This document shows, in pieces, positions 35,121-42,114 of a stretch of DNA of 64,000 nt (position 1 is its first letter; every line of letters starts with the position of its first letter). The position numbers were made by a program, and so were the translations under genes. A model generated the notes under the pieces. It did no database searches and was not told where the DNA came from. It was given only the letters and a program-made list of their open reading frames with translations. This DNA comes from Brevundimonas intermedia (lineage in GTDB: Bacteria > Pseudomonadota > Alphaproteobacteria > Caulobacterales > Caulobacteraceae), in NCBI RefSeq assembly GCF_027922165.1, contig NZ_BSFD01000010.1, positions 62,001-126,000 on the forward strand. Reading direction: 5' to 3'.

Positions 35121-35784
35121 GCTCGAGATCCTTCAGCACCTGGACGACCTCGGCCGCGAAGGCGCGGGCGTTGGCGACGGCCTTGTCTGGACTGGATACC
35201 TGACGGCTATCCAGTAGCTCAAGGGTGCCGCCGAAACTGAACATGGCCTTGAACGCCTCGCGCTCGACCAGCTGGGTTTCGAAGGTGGCGACGCCGGCGT
35301 CCGCGAGCTCGACCTTCAGGTGACGCAGGGTGCGGGTTTGAATGGCAGTCGATGTGCGAGTGAAAAGAATCCGCGTTGCGATCCGCCGACGCGCGGCGCG
35401 CTCCTGGTTCGTGACCTGGACAAGCGCGCGTTGGGCTTGGTCCGCGTCAAGCTGCGACGCCTGCAGGGGTATGATGACCAGGTCGGCCGCGCTGATCGCG
35501 AGCGACGAGATGACGTTCGCGGTGCCCTCGGGGTCGATGAGGACGAACGGGGTCCGCCGCGCGACATCGTCCAGGCGGTCGTAGAAGTTGGCGTCCGTGA
35601 TGTCGGAGATCACCTCGATGTTCGCAGGAAAGCCCGGCGCCTTTGACCAGGTCACGATGGGCTGGTTCTTGTCTGCATCGATGATGGCGACCGGAGCGTT
35701 TCGCGCCAGCTGGGTGGCCAGGACGGCGAGTGACGTTGTTTTTCCGGCGCCGCCCTTTGGCGACGACATGGTGATGACCGGCAC
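35104..35784 (-). CDS. parA: ParA-family partition ATPase
   Basis: The 226-aa protein has the deviant Walker A motif SSPKGGAGKTT at residues 7-17, Walker A' VAIIDADKNQP (32-42) and Walker B FVLIDPEGTA (~80-89), followed by VIIPLQASQLDADQA. It lacks an N-terminal HTH, as in the small type Ib (ParF-like) and VirC1-like proteins. It starts at GTG 35784 with AAAGG upstream. Five iterons lie immediately upstream. With the RHH partner it should segregate an extrachromosomal form. Confidence 0.85.
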   Translation of the reverse strand: MPVITMSSPKGGAGKTTSLAVLATQLARNAPVAIIDADKNQPIVTWSKAPGFPANIEVISDITDANFYDRLDDVARRTPFVLIDPEGTANVISSLAISAADLVIIPLQASQLDADQAQRALVQVTNQERAARRRIATRILFTRTSTAIQTRTLRHLKVELADAGVATFETQLVEREAFKAMFSFGGTLELLDSRQVSSPDKAVANARAFAAEVVQVLKDLEHERAA

Positions 35785-35798
35785 GGCAAAGACCTTTC

Positions 35799-35888
35799 AG
35801 CTAGTGGATAGCTAACAGCTAGTGGATAGCTAACAGCTAGTCGATAGCTAATAGCTAGTCGATAGCTAATAGCTAGTGGGTAGCTGAT
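35799..35888. repeat. Five 18-bp iterons: candidate partition centromere
   Basis: Tandem 18-bp units start at 35799, 35817, 35835, 35853 and 35871 (AGCTAGTGGATAGCTAAC, the same again, AGCTAGTCGATAGCTAAT twice, then AGCTAGTGGGTAGCTGAT), with a partial sixth after 35888. Each holds AGCTA-N5-TAGCT, so half-sites alternate in orientation about every 9-10 bp. Position between parA and hicA and the RHH partner suggest a parC-type site that also represses the par promoter. Confidence 0.75.
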
Positions 35889-35900
35889 TGGTAGCTAAAT

Positions 35901-35952
35901 GCGGACATTCTCGCCCGCGCCGCTTGACTGCGGACATTTTTGACCGCATACA
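35901..35952 (+). promoter_or_regulatory. hicA promoter with paired GCGGACATT boxes
   Basis: TTGACT (35924-35929), a 17-bp spacer and CATACA (35947-35952) place the transcript start at or within 1-2 nt of the hicA ATG (35959). GCGGACATT occurs at 35901-35909 and 35930-35938; the second copy lies in the spacer and could be the HicB operator. Confidence 0.6.
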
Positions 35953-35958
35953 AGATCC

Positions 35959-36165
35959 ATGAACCGCAGCGCCTTCCTTCGTGACCTGAAAGCCTACTGC
36001 CGCAACGCCGGCGTCGAGTATCGTTTCGACGCAGCACACGGCAAGGGCGGCCACGGTCGCGTCTACGTCGGCGAGAAGTTCACGACGGTGAAGTCCGGTG
36101 AGATCAGCAATGTGGTCAAGCAAGGATTGTTGAAACAACTCGGATTGCCAAAAGACGCCTTCTAA
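35959..36165 (+). CDS. hicA: HicA-type mRNA interferase toxin
   Basis: A 68-aa HicA-like double-stranded-RNA-binding fold with RDLKAYCRNAGVEYRFDAAH, then GKGGHGRVYVGEKFTTV, where the His of GGHGR is in the position of the catalytic histidine, and ISNVVKQGLLKQLGLP at the end. Free toxin would cleave mRNA and stop growth. The antitoxin follows 90 bp downstream. Confidence 0.8.
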   Translation: MNRSAFLRDLKAYCRNAGVEYRFDAAHGKGGHGRVYVGEKFTTVKSGEISNVVKQGLLKQLGLPKDAF

Positions 36166-36180
36166 CAGGCCGACGATGAA

Positions 36181-36237
36181 AAGGCCGCACCAACGGCCTT
36201 CGACGATGATGACGATGACAGGCCGCCGCCAACGGCC
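36181..36237 (+). promoter_or_regulatory. Two hairpins between hicA and hicB
   Basis: AAGGCCG-N6-CGGCCTT (36181-36200) and GGCCG-N7-CGGCC (36221-36237) share the loop CCAA. They may lower read-through from toxin to antitoxin or stabilise the message. Confidence 0.4.
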
Positions 36238-36255
36238 GATGAGGAGAACGAGCCG

Positions 36256-36690
36256 ATGACGGCATTTGCATACCCCGCTCAAATCGAAGAGCAAGCGCCA
36301 GGCGAGTTCCTGGTCACCTTCCGCGATATCCCGGAGGCCATCACCGGCGGTCCCACGCTGGCCGAATCATTCGCCCTGGCGGTCGACGCGCTGGGCGTCG
36401 CCATCGAGGGCTATCTGATCGACGGCCTGGGCGTGCCCGATCCGACCCCGGCCGAGGCCGGCGAGTTCGTGGTTCCGCTGGAACCGGCGATCGCCGCGCG
36501 CGCCGCCCTGGAGACGACGATGCTGCGCGCCGGGGTTTCCGGCCGGGCCCTGGCCGATCGCATGGGCAAGGATGAGAAGCACGTCCGCCGGATCCTATCA
36601 GGCTCGGCCAAGATGGATCAGACGCTCGAGGCGCTGCGCGTCCTGGGCGTCCGGCCGTCTCTGTCGTTCGAGCCGCCGCTCGCAGCTTGA
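36256..36690 (+). CDS. hicB: HicB-type antitoxin with C-terminal HTH
   Basis: 144 aa. The N-terminal partial RNase H-like domain (YPAQIEEQAPGEFLVTFRDI, TLAESFALAVDALGVAIEGY) would cap HicA. The C-terminal XRE-like HTH (ALADRMGKDEKHVRRILSG) would bind the operator near 35901-35938. GAGGAG precedes the ATG. With hicA it would make loss of the phage costly to the cell. Confidence 0.85.
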   Translation: MTAFAYPAQIEEQAPGEFLVTFRDIPEAITGGPTLAESFALAVDALGVAIEGYLIDGLGVPDPTPAEAGEFVVPLEPAIAARAALETTMLRAGVSGRALADRMGKDEKHVRRILSGSAKMDQTLEALRVLGVRPSLSFEPPLAA

Positions 36691-36905
36691 TCGCGGATCC
36701 TCGCCGGATCACGTGGCCTGGCCGGCGGGGTCAATAGGACGCGGCGGATCCCGCCGAACCCGTCCAGTTCGAGCCGCGCCGCCCCCCGCGCGCCCGGTTC
36801 AAACGCTATGACCTGGTGCCCTGCCCTGAGCGTCGCATGGATGGCGGCCTCATAGGCCAGCCGCCGGCCGCCCCCGCGTCCCTCGAAGATGGTCATCATG
36901 ATCAT
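36618..36905 (-). CDS. Small hypothetical protein convergent with hicB
   Basis: 95 aa: MTIFEGRGGGRRLAYEAAIH, HQVIAFEPGARGAARLELDG, GIRRVLLTPPARPRDPARIR. GGAG precedes the ATG cluster at 36905-36896. The last 72 bp overlap the end of hicB on the other strand, and that C-terminal part looks non-native. No family recognised. Confidence 0.45.
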   Translation of the reverse strand: MIMMTIFEGRGGGRRLAYEAAIHATLRAGHQVIAFEPGARGAARLELDGFGGIRRVLLTPPARPRDPARIRDQAASGGSNDRDGRTPRTRSASSV

Positions 36906-36977
36906 CGTCTCCGTGGAATTTTAGAATGGGCATCATACCCGTTCTCGATCCCAGGGGCGAACGGGCGCCTGAGGCCG

Positions 36978-37709
36978 TCAGGCGGCGGGTGCTTCGTCCG
37001 GTTTGAACTCAGGGAGGGTCAAGCCAGCCGCTTCAGCAGCTGCGGCAAATTTGGCCAGGCAATGAAGGTTCGACAGCTGACCGCGCTCGAGTTCCGCCTT
37101 TACCTCAGCGAACGCGGACGGCCGGCTGTCGCCGTTCACGACCTTGGCCAACTTCGCCATGGCGTCGCCCTTGATGAAGGCCGTGGTCGCGCAGGCTTCG
37201 CGGGCGTCCAAGAACGCTCGTTTCACATCGCCTTTCGCAGATTTCGGCGGATCGATATCCTGCATCAAGAGCATAGCCTGGTTGCATTCGTCCTCGGCCC
37301 GTTGGACCGCCGGATAGGCCGCGTACATGTCGCCTGTTCCGACGATCTCCCCCGCCCGGCGAAGCGGGGCGTCACAGCGATCCATCACCACTTTGGTCGC
37401 ACCCCAAACGGCGTCGAATTCGGCCTGGGTGACGCCGACGGGCTGCTCGACCTTGGCAACCGCCGCCGCCGCCCGCGCGCGATCCTCCTGATCTTTCTTC
37501 TGCTGCGCTTCGCCCGCCGCCTTCATCTCGGGCGACATGGTGGCGCCGGCCGTGATGGCGCCACCCCAGAACATCACGAACGACGCCGCCAGGATCGCGG
37601 CGCCGACGCGGCGCTTGGTGATGGGCGGTATGGGCTTGATGACCAGGACCAGGCCCGCGATCCCGGCCGGGATCGAAATCAGAAAGACGATGAGCGCCAA
37701 AGCAAACAT
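36978..37709 (-). CDS. Membrane-anchored hypothetical protein, possible lysogenic conversion gene
   Basis: 243 aa from ATG 37709 behind GGGGGAG. Two N-terminal transmembrane helices (about residues 3-25 and 34-53) are followed by a Lys/Glu/Ala coiled segment and a soluble helical domain with four cysteines (DRCDAPLRR, EDECNQAM, REACATTAF, SNLHCLAKF). It sits alone between other transcripts, as prophage accessory genes often do. A role such as superinfection exclusion is only a guess. Confidence 0.6.
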   Translation of the reverse strand: MFALALIVFLISIPAGIAGLVLVIKPIPPITKRRVGAAILAASFVMFWGGAITAGATMSPEMKAAGEAQQKKDQEDRARAAAAVAKVEQPVGVTQAEFDAVWGATKVVMDRCDAPLRRAGEIVGTGDMYAAYPAVQRAEDECNQAMLLMQDIDPPKSAKGDVKRAFLDAREACATTAFIKGDAMAKLAKVVNGDSRPSAFAEVKAELERGQLSNLHCLAKFAAAAEAAGLTLPEFKPDEAPAA

Positions 37710-38061
37710 ATACACTCCCCCAAGTTGCGCCCTCTTTGCACACCTCCCAGCGTTCGGGCAATCCGGCGCCTGCCGCGTGCCCCGAAATTCGAAACCCCTC
37801 CGCCCTCGCCTAGCCCACATACAGGCGAACAGACGCCGTCGGCGGCCGGTTGGCACGCGACAGCGTGGGTCAATGAGGCCGAGCACTGCTCGGCCCCCTG
37901 TTGTGAGGGGGAGGAAAACCGCCGTCGGCGGTCGTTGTGATCCTGGGAAATGTTGTCGCGCGTCCTAGCGCGACGCCTTTCATCCCTTGATCAAGTGGTC
38001 GAGCGACTAGCTCGACGCCTTCTAAATCTATGAGAGCCCGGATTCAGAGCCCTCAGGTGAT
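37710..38061. other. 352-bp non-coding region with three palindromes
   Basis: No gene is seen. GTCGCGC-N6-GCGCGAC (37955-37974), CTTGATCAAG (37987-37996) and GTCGAGC-N5-GCTCGAC (37998-38016) are evenly placed, and both outer stems are followed by GCCTT. They lie just past the 3' end of the replication-like gene. They could be two terminators or part of a replication origin. Confidence 0.5.
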
Positions 38062-38730
38062 TCATATTCGACTTTTACGACCGACCTGGGGGCCGCGCTC
38101 GCTTCGCTTGGCGGCCGAGGCCTTCATGGCGCGGAGGCTGGCCTGCATTGCCTCAGGCATGGACGCCCAGCGGGCTTCGTCGTCCTCTTCAGCCTTGCGG
38201 GGCGCAAGTACCTTGGCGGCCGCCTCCAGGGCTTCCAGGGGCGCTTTCATCCAATAGGCGTTCGATGTCTGTTGCACCTGGTCGCCACGCGCGCCTTCCC
38301 GGCCGGTGAAGACCCAGCGCCGACGCCAGTCCAGGAAGCCGTGGCGTTTCAGCTGGGCCTTCCAGGCGTGGATGGTTTTCAGGGGTACGTTGAGCGCCTT
38401 GGCCAGCCACTTCACGGATGGCTCGAGGCGACCGCTTCGTTTGGTGGCGATGCCGATCAGTACCTCGGCCAGCCGGATGGCGCCGAAGCTAATGCCGCCG
38501 ACGTCTGTCTTATTCCTCGGCGCACAGCCTGTCCGCTCACCCTTGCGGCGCTGCTTCTCGGCGTGGATCCGGAGCGCCAGCAGGATCTTACGGCCCTCGG
38601 CCCAGCTGATCGGCCGCCAGTTTTCGCCACCGGCCGCCTGGCTGTTGCGGCGGACGGGAGAAAGGGTGCGGCGGCTCTCAGGTTCCGGCCGTCGACGCCG
38701 GTGGCTGTGGTCGATCGGGATAGCCGTCAT
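38062..38730 (-). CDS. Winged-helix protein, candidate replication protein
   Basis: 222 aa with a basic N-terminus, WRPISWAEGRKILLALRIHA, FGAIRLAEVLIGIATKRSG, and an HTH reading EPSVKWLAKALNVPLKTIHA followed by a wing (KRHGFLDWRRRWVFTGR). The pattern resembles the HTH replication proteins of some alphaproteobacterial phages and plasmids. It has no rolling-circle (YxxxY) motif. It is the only replication candidate in the prophage. It overlaps the upstream gene by ATGA. Confidence 0.5.
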   Translation of the reverse strand: MTAIPIDHSHRRRRPEPESRRTLSPVRRNSQAAGGENWRPISWAEGRKILLALRIHAEKQRRKGERTGCAPRNKTDVGGISFGAIRLAEVLIGIATKRSGRLEPSVKWLAKALNVPLKTIHAWKAQLKRHGFLDWRRRWVFTGREGARGDQVQQTSNAYWMKAPLEALEAAAKVLAPRKAEEDDEARWASMPEAMQASLRAMKASAAKRSERGPQVGRKSRI

Positions 38731-39173
38731 GTCGGCTCGCCTTCGGCCAACTGGTCAGCATCGAGCGACGTGCGGAAGGTCCGGGCCGCGTCCTCGAGCT
38801 TCTGCAGGCCGGACGCCAGCTCCCGCTTCTCGATCTCGCTGAGATCCCCGTCGGCCAGGGCGTCCTTGGCCGCCTCCCACAATCGGAAGGCCGAGATATG
38901 CACCTGGTCAGCCGAGGCGCCGACGCAGGCGATGGCGTCGGCTCGGCTTGACTCCTTGGCCATCTCGAAAAGGAAGCCCGAGTAGACCGGATTCCCGCAC
39001 TTCTTTTCCAGCGCCTCGATGACGTCGGCGGGCATGAAGGCCGGTTTCTCATAGTCCCGGTATGCGTAGAGGGCGGATCGTTCGACCCGCGTTATCGGCT
39101 TGCAGCATGCATCGACGCCGCCGCAGGCGTCGATAAGCAGGCGCGCCAGCAGCGTGTGCTGTCGTGCGTTCAT
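38727..39173 (-). CDS. Hypothetical protein coupled to the replication-like gene
   Basis: 148 aa, helical: N-terminal LLARLLIDACGGVDACCKPI could be an HTH-like segment, then PADVIEALEKKCGNPVYSGF and a C-terminal coiled region (SEIEKRELASGLQKLEDAAR). The same transcript as 38062-38730. No family recognised. Confidence 0.65.
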   Translation of the reverse strand: MNARQHTLLARLLIDACGGVDACCKPITRVERSALYAYRDYEKPAFMPADVIEALEKKCGNPVYSGFLFEMAKESSRADAIACVGASADQVHISAFRLWEAAKDALADGDLSEIEKRELASGLQKLEDAARTFRTSLDADQLAEGEPT

Positions 39174-39410
39174 GGTGGATTCGGTCCTTGCGAATCCGCC
39201 TGACGGCAGAGCTTCTCGGGGCGCACAGATCCGGTCGCCGCAGCGCTACCGCCCGGCGTTTTGGAATGAGCAAACCCGATGCCCGTCCGTAAGACGGCCA
39301 TGGATGGCTGTGATGGGGGCAAGCCGCCCGCACGCGCCGCCGCTGGCGATCACGATCAGCGCTGCAGAAATCCGCCCCCGGCGGGTTCACAGGGCTGTCC
39401 GGCATGGCCG

Positions 39411-39668
39411 TCAGGCGGGCGAAGCGGGTGCTTTGCCGATGTGGGTCTGGCGCTGATCACGCTGGGGGGCCTGGCCCCTCTCGCGGTCCAGGCAGAGCCT
39501 CGCCAAAAGCCGGTGACGAAGAGCGGTGAGCCGGGCGCCGCGGCGTCGGCCGAGCAGCCGGGCGCGCCCGCGCAAGCAGGTTTCGTTAACCTTCGGGACG
39601 AATCGGGAACTCAGCGAAAAGAGACCGGCGCCGGGGGGCTGAAGCTGCGTCTGAAAGCGGCTCAGCAC
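39411..39668 (-). CDS. Doubtful Arg/Leu-rich open frame
   Basis: 85 codons from GTG 39668, overlapping the stop of the 39662-40102 gene. The product is Arg/Leu/Ala-rich with no recognisable fold. It is kept only because its start is coupled to the upstream gene. The 237 bp beyond (39174-39410) show nothing I can support. Confidence 0.3.
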   Translation of the reverse strand: MLSRFQTQLQPPGAGLFSLSSRFVPKVNETCLRGRARLLGRRRGARLTALRHRLLARLCLDRERGQAPQRDQRQTHIGKAPASPA

Positions 39669-40102
39669 GGTGTCCCTGTTGAGACGGGGGACGCGGACGC
39701 TTCACTGAAATTGGTCGCCCCGTCGTCGCTCCGGAGGGGGACCGCTGGCATGGCGGTTGCGACGACGGGGCTCTCACCAGCGCCGGTCAGGCTGACGGTG
39801 GCGAGGCCGAGGGCGAGGGACGCGTGGTCCGTTCGCACGAAGGTCAGAAATGAACTGCTGGTTTTGCCGAGGTCTGTCGGCTTCACCAAGACAACCTCGT
39901 CAGGGCTAGCCGTATCGTACCCGATCCAGACCGGGTCTGGCGGTGGAGCGGCTAGTTCGTCGGCCAGCTCCAGGAGCTCAGCCTGGGACAGGGGGAGGTG
40001 GAGGAGCGCGATCGGCGAGGCGAACGGCCTCAGACAGAAGCCGGCACCCTGGCAGTCGGGCCAGGCGCTGTCATCGCAAAAGTCGCCTCCCCCGATCGCC
40101 AT
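39662..40102 (-). CDS. Hypothetical protein in the leftward regulator operon
   Basis: 146 aa beginning MAIGGGDFCDDSAWPDCQGA, then LPLSQAELLELADELAAPPP and a strand-rich part (VWIGYDTASPDEVVLVKPTD, SSSFLTFVRTDHASLAL). ATG 40102 is one base past the upstream stop. No family recognised. Confidence 0.5.
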   Translation of the reverse strand: MAIGGGDFCDDSAWPDCQGAGFCLRPFASPIALLHLPLSQAELLELADELAAPPPDPVWIGYDTASPDEVVLVKPTDLGKTSSSFLTFVRTDHASLALGLATVSLTGAGESPVVATAMPAVPLRSDDGATNFSEASASPVSTGTPC

Positions 40103-40103
40103 C

Positions 40104-40334
40104 CTAGGACGTCCGAGACCTGTCGGCCTCGGCGAGCCACTCAGCGATTTGCCTTGGGTCGCGGTCCTGCTGTTCGGCGATCTGACCGTGGGTCCAGCCC
40201 TGGGCATGGAGACGGATCGCCTGGCGACGATCTACCTCGGTGATCCAGCGCGTGATGGACGGGCCGATCAGGGCGCCGAGGCCGAAGGCGGCCGCCAGGG
40301 CGACGGCGGCGAGGGCGGGTTCGAGGGGGGTCAT
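40104..40334 (-). CDS. Small protein with a membrane helix and HTH-like tail
   Basis: 76 aa: one N-terminal hydrophobic helix (ALAAVALAAAFGLGALIG) followed by an HTH-like sequence (IRLHAQGWTHGQIAEQQDRD, then RQIAEWL). A membrane-tethered DNA-binding protein is possible. Overlaps the XRE gene by 4 bp, so it is made with it. Confidence 0.55.
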   Translation of the reverse strand: MTPLEPALAAVALAAAFGLGALIGPSITRWITEVDRRQAIRLHAQGWTHGQIAEQQDRDPRQIAEWLAEADRSRTS

Positions 40335-40573
40335 GCCGAGGCCCCGGTCTGGGCGTCGGCCCGGATGACGCGGACATCGTGTAGGTCGGGGCGAAGGTCC
40401 GCGACGCGCACGGCGCCAGTGGTCAGCCGATCAATGGCGATCGCCAACTCGGCCGAGACCCGTTCGCGCTTGGTCTCTAGACGTGAGACATGCGCCTTCG
40501 ACCTCAATCCGAGTCGGTCAGCAAGGACGCTTTGCGTCCAACCCTTTGATTTTCGCCACGATGGTAGGTCCAT
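40331..40573 (-). CDS. XRE-family regulator, leftward arm of the lysogeny switch
   Basis: 80 aa with a Cro/C1-type HTH: SWRKSKGWTQSVLADRLGLR, then AHVSRLETKRERVSAELA. It is divergent from the 40625 gene, with operator 40584-40600 only 11 bp from its ATG. No Shine-Dalgarno is visible, so the transcript may be leaderless. Which of the two divergent proteins is the maintenance repressor cannot be decided from sequence. Confidence 0.7.
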   Translation of the reverse strand: MDLPSWRKSKGWTQSVLADRLGLRSKAHVSRLETKRERVSAELAIAIDRLTTGAVRVADLRPDLHDVRVIRADAQTGASA

Positions 40574-40583
40574 AAGGGCGGAA

Positions 40584-40600
40584 GTTTGGTTTTTCTCAAC
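40584..40600. promoter_or_regulatory. Operator O1 in the divergent switch
   Basis: GTTTGGTTTTTCTCAAC, an imperfect copy of the GTTTGG-N5-CCAAAC palindrome found complete at 41179-41195. It lies between the two divergent HTH genes. Confidence 0.55.
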
Positions 40601-40624
40601 CGCGAGTCAAGCGGAATTGTTGAG

Positions 40625-41011
40625 ATGATCACAAACGACCGCCGCCGCCGAACAGGTCAGAGTCGTTTGGTGGAGAAGAACTGGTTCCTTCAGCAGTGGC
40701 TCGACCACTTCAACAAGCGGCAGGCGTCGCTGGTAAATGAACTCGGCTGGGACAAATCCCGCGCCAACTTCGTCTATCATGGAAAGCAGCCCTACCGACG
40801 CGACCTGGTGAATGAGATAGCCGCCTGGCTTCAGATAGAGCCTTACGAACTCCTCATGGACCCTCAAGAGGCCATTGCCATTCGGTACCTGCGCGCCGCA
40901 GCGCGCTCCATCTCGGAAGGATCGCCCCTTCCTGCTTCGACGGACCCCGCCCCCAAGGCCGGCCGCTCACCGAATGCCCGCCGCACCAAGCCCTCGATCA
41001 AAGCCGCATAG
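40625..41011 (+). CDS. HTH regulator, rightward arm of the lysogeny switch
   Basis: 128 aa from ATG 40625 (a TTG at 40586 would extend into the operator). The HTH covers about residues 18-75 (FLQQWLDHFNKRQASLVNEL, DKSRANFVYHGKQPYRRDLV, IAAWLQIEPYELLMDP), followed by a basic disordered tail. Such proteins are common as alphaproteobacterial prophage repressors. Confidence 0.7.
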   Translation: MITNDRRRRTGQSRLVEKNWFLQQWLDHFNKRQASLVNELGWDKSRANFVYHGKQPYRRDLVNEIAAWLQIEPYELLMDPQEAIAIRYLRAAARSISEGSPLPASTDPAPKAGRSPNARRTKPSIKAA

Positions 41012-41142
41012 GTTTTCGCCACCACTACCTTAGCGGAGCGCCCTCACATCGAATGAGCGCGCCCAATTGGCCGTGACTCACACCAACCTGACCGCGCGCA
41101 AACCGCCACGATCTGACACTGCACCCGCCACCTCGCCCTTTG

Positions 41143-41195
41143 GGTTGGTTTTTCCAAACTTCGTAGTTGACTCTTAATGTTTGGATTTGCCAAAC
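41143..41195 (+). promoter_or_regulatory. Early rightward promoter with two operators
   Basis: GGTTGGTTTTTCCAAAC (41143-41159) and the perfect palindrome GTTTGGATTTGCCAAAC (41179-41195) flank TTGACT (41167-41172). A -10 would fall inside the second operator (CAAACT, 41191-41196, 18 bp spacing). A repressor bound here would block the early operon that runs to the integrase. Confidence 0.6.
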
Positions 41196-41222
41196 TCCCC
41201 TCACGATTGAGGGAGAGAGCCG

Positions 41223-41432
41223 TTGCCTGCAACCAGAAGCATGACGTTCATGACCATCGCCAAACGGGCGGGGATGAATGACGTCGAACAGGCGCGACAG
41301 GCTCTGTTGCGGCTCCGCCACGAGTGGAAAGCCTTAAGCCAGACGTTGGACGGGCAAACCTACGCCCTTCTGAACGACCTTGACGCCCTCGAGCGCAGCA
41401 TCGCCAAGATCGACCTGGGCGACGGGCAATGA
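41223..41432 (+). CDS. First early gene, small helical protein
   Basis: 69 aa from TTG 41223 with GAGGGAGAG 6 bp upstream; ATGs at 41241 and 41250 are alternatives. A helical pair (EQARQALLRLRHEWKALSQT, LLNDLDALERSIAKIDLGD). No family recognised. It heads a chain of ATGA-coupled small genes. Confidence 0.6.
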   Translation: MPATRSMTFMTIAKRAGMNDVEQARQALLRLRHEWKALSQTLDGQTYALLNDLDALERSIAKIDLGDGQ

Positions 41433-41785
41433 CCGCGACGCCCTTCCTGATCCGCCGGTACTGCAGCTGCGACCTAGAGCGCATCTGCCGCTGTGATCTG
41501 CCGAGGACGCTGAGCGGCTGGACCGTCGGCAAACTGAGCCGCCTGAGGCTGGCCATGCGGGAACATGGATCCCTGTCCACCGCGGCCGCGGAAGTCGGCG
41601 AGACGCTGCACCGCGCCAACGTCGCCCTCGACACCATGCTGGGCAAGACGCCCACCCAGGCGCTGGCCGCGCTCGAGGCTAAGGCCTCCCGCGACAAGTA
41701 CCAGGCTGAACAGCAGGCCACGCTGCAGGCGCTGTCGTCGCCCGTGGTCCAGGAAGCGCTGGCAGCCTTGAGGCTGGCGTCGTGA
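41429..41785 (+). CDS. Small early protein with Cys cluster and HTH-like helix
   Basis: 118 aa. RRYCSCDLERICRCDLPRTL at the N-terminus is a possible metal site, followed by an HTH-like RLAMREHGSLSTAAAEVGET and an Ala/Gln-rich helix. It may bind DNA. No family recognised. Confidence 0.6.
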   Translation: MTATPFLIRRYCSCDLERICRCDLPRTLSGWTVGKLSRLRLAMREHGSLSTAAAEVGETLHRANVALDTMLGKTPTQALAALEAKASRDKYQAEQQATLQALSSPVVQEALAALRLAS

Positions 41786-42114
41786 AGCGCTCGGACGAAG
41801 CGCCCTTCAGCATGACCCGCACCCAGGTGCTGGCGACGCTGACATCCCATGTGCGCCTGATGCGAGAGACGAAGACCGGCGACGCGCTCGCTGACCTGCT
41901 GAACCTTGCCTATCCCGATAATCCGCCATTCCCGGATCTCGGCTTCGGTGACGATCTGAACACCATCCGCTCGAACGTCGAATCGGTCCTGGACGGCTGG
42001 ACCCGCGTCGGCAGGCTGAATGTGGAAGGCGCGGCGCCCTACCGCGAAGCGGGTTTGGCGCTGGCTTTCGTCCTCGGCCGAGCCGAGCAAGCCGCGCTGC
42101 AGGCCGCCTCCTGA
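41782..42114 (+). CDS. Small early hypothetical protein
   Basis: 110 aa from GTG 41782 in the preceding stop. Helical, with MTRTQVLATLTSHVRLMRET and an Ala-rich end (GLALAFVLGRAEQAALQAAS). No family recognised. Confidence 0.6.
   Translation: MKRSDEAPFSMTRTQVLATLTSHVRLMRETKTGDALADLLNLAYPDNPPFPDLGFGDDLNTIRSNVESVLDGWTRVGRLNVEGAAPYREAGLALAFVLGRAEQAALQAAS

Noticed and set aside
35799-35900. Possible CRISPR array
   Set aside because: The 18-bp units are contiguous, with no spacers, and no cas genes are present.
39049-39405. 118-codon minus-strand frame before 38727-39173
   Set aside because: Its last third overlaps a better gene out of frame, and the product is Arg/His-rich without structure.
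39279-40628. 449-codon plus-strand frame across the leftward regulator genes
   Set aside because: Crosses four better-supported genes including the XRE regulator and the switch operator; composition is that of a shadow frame.
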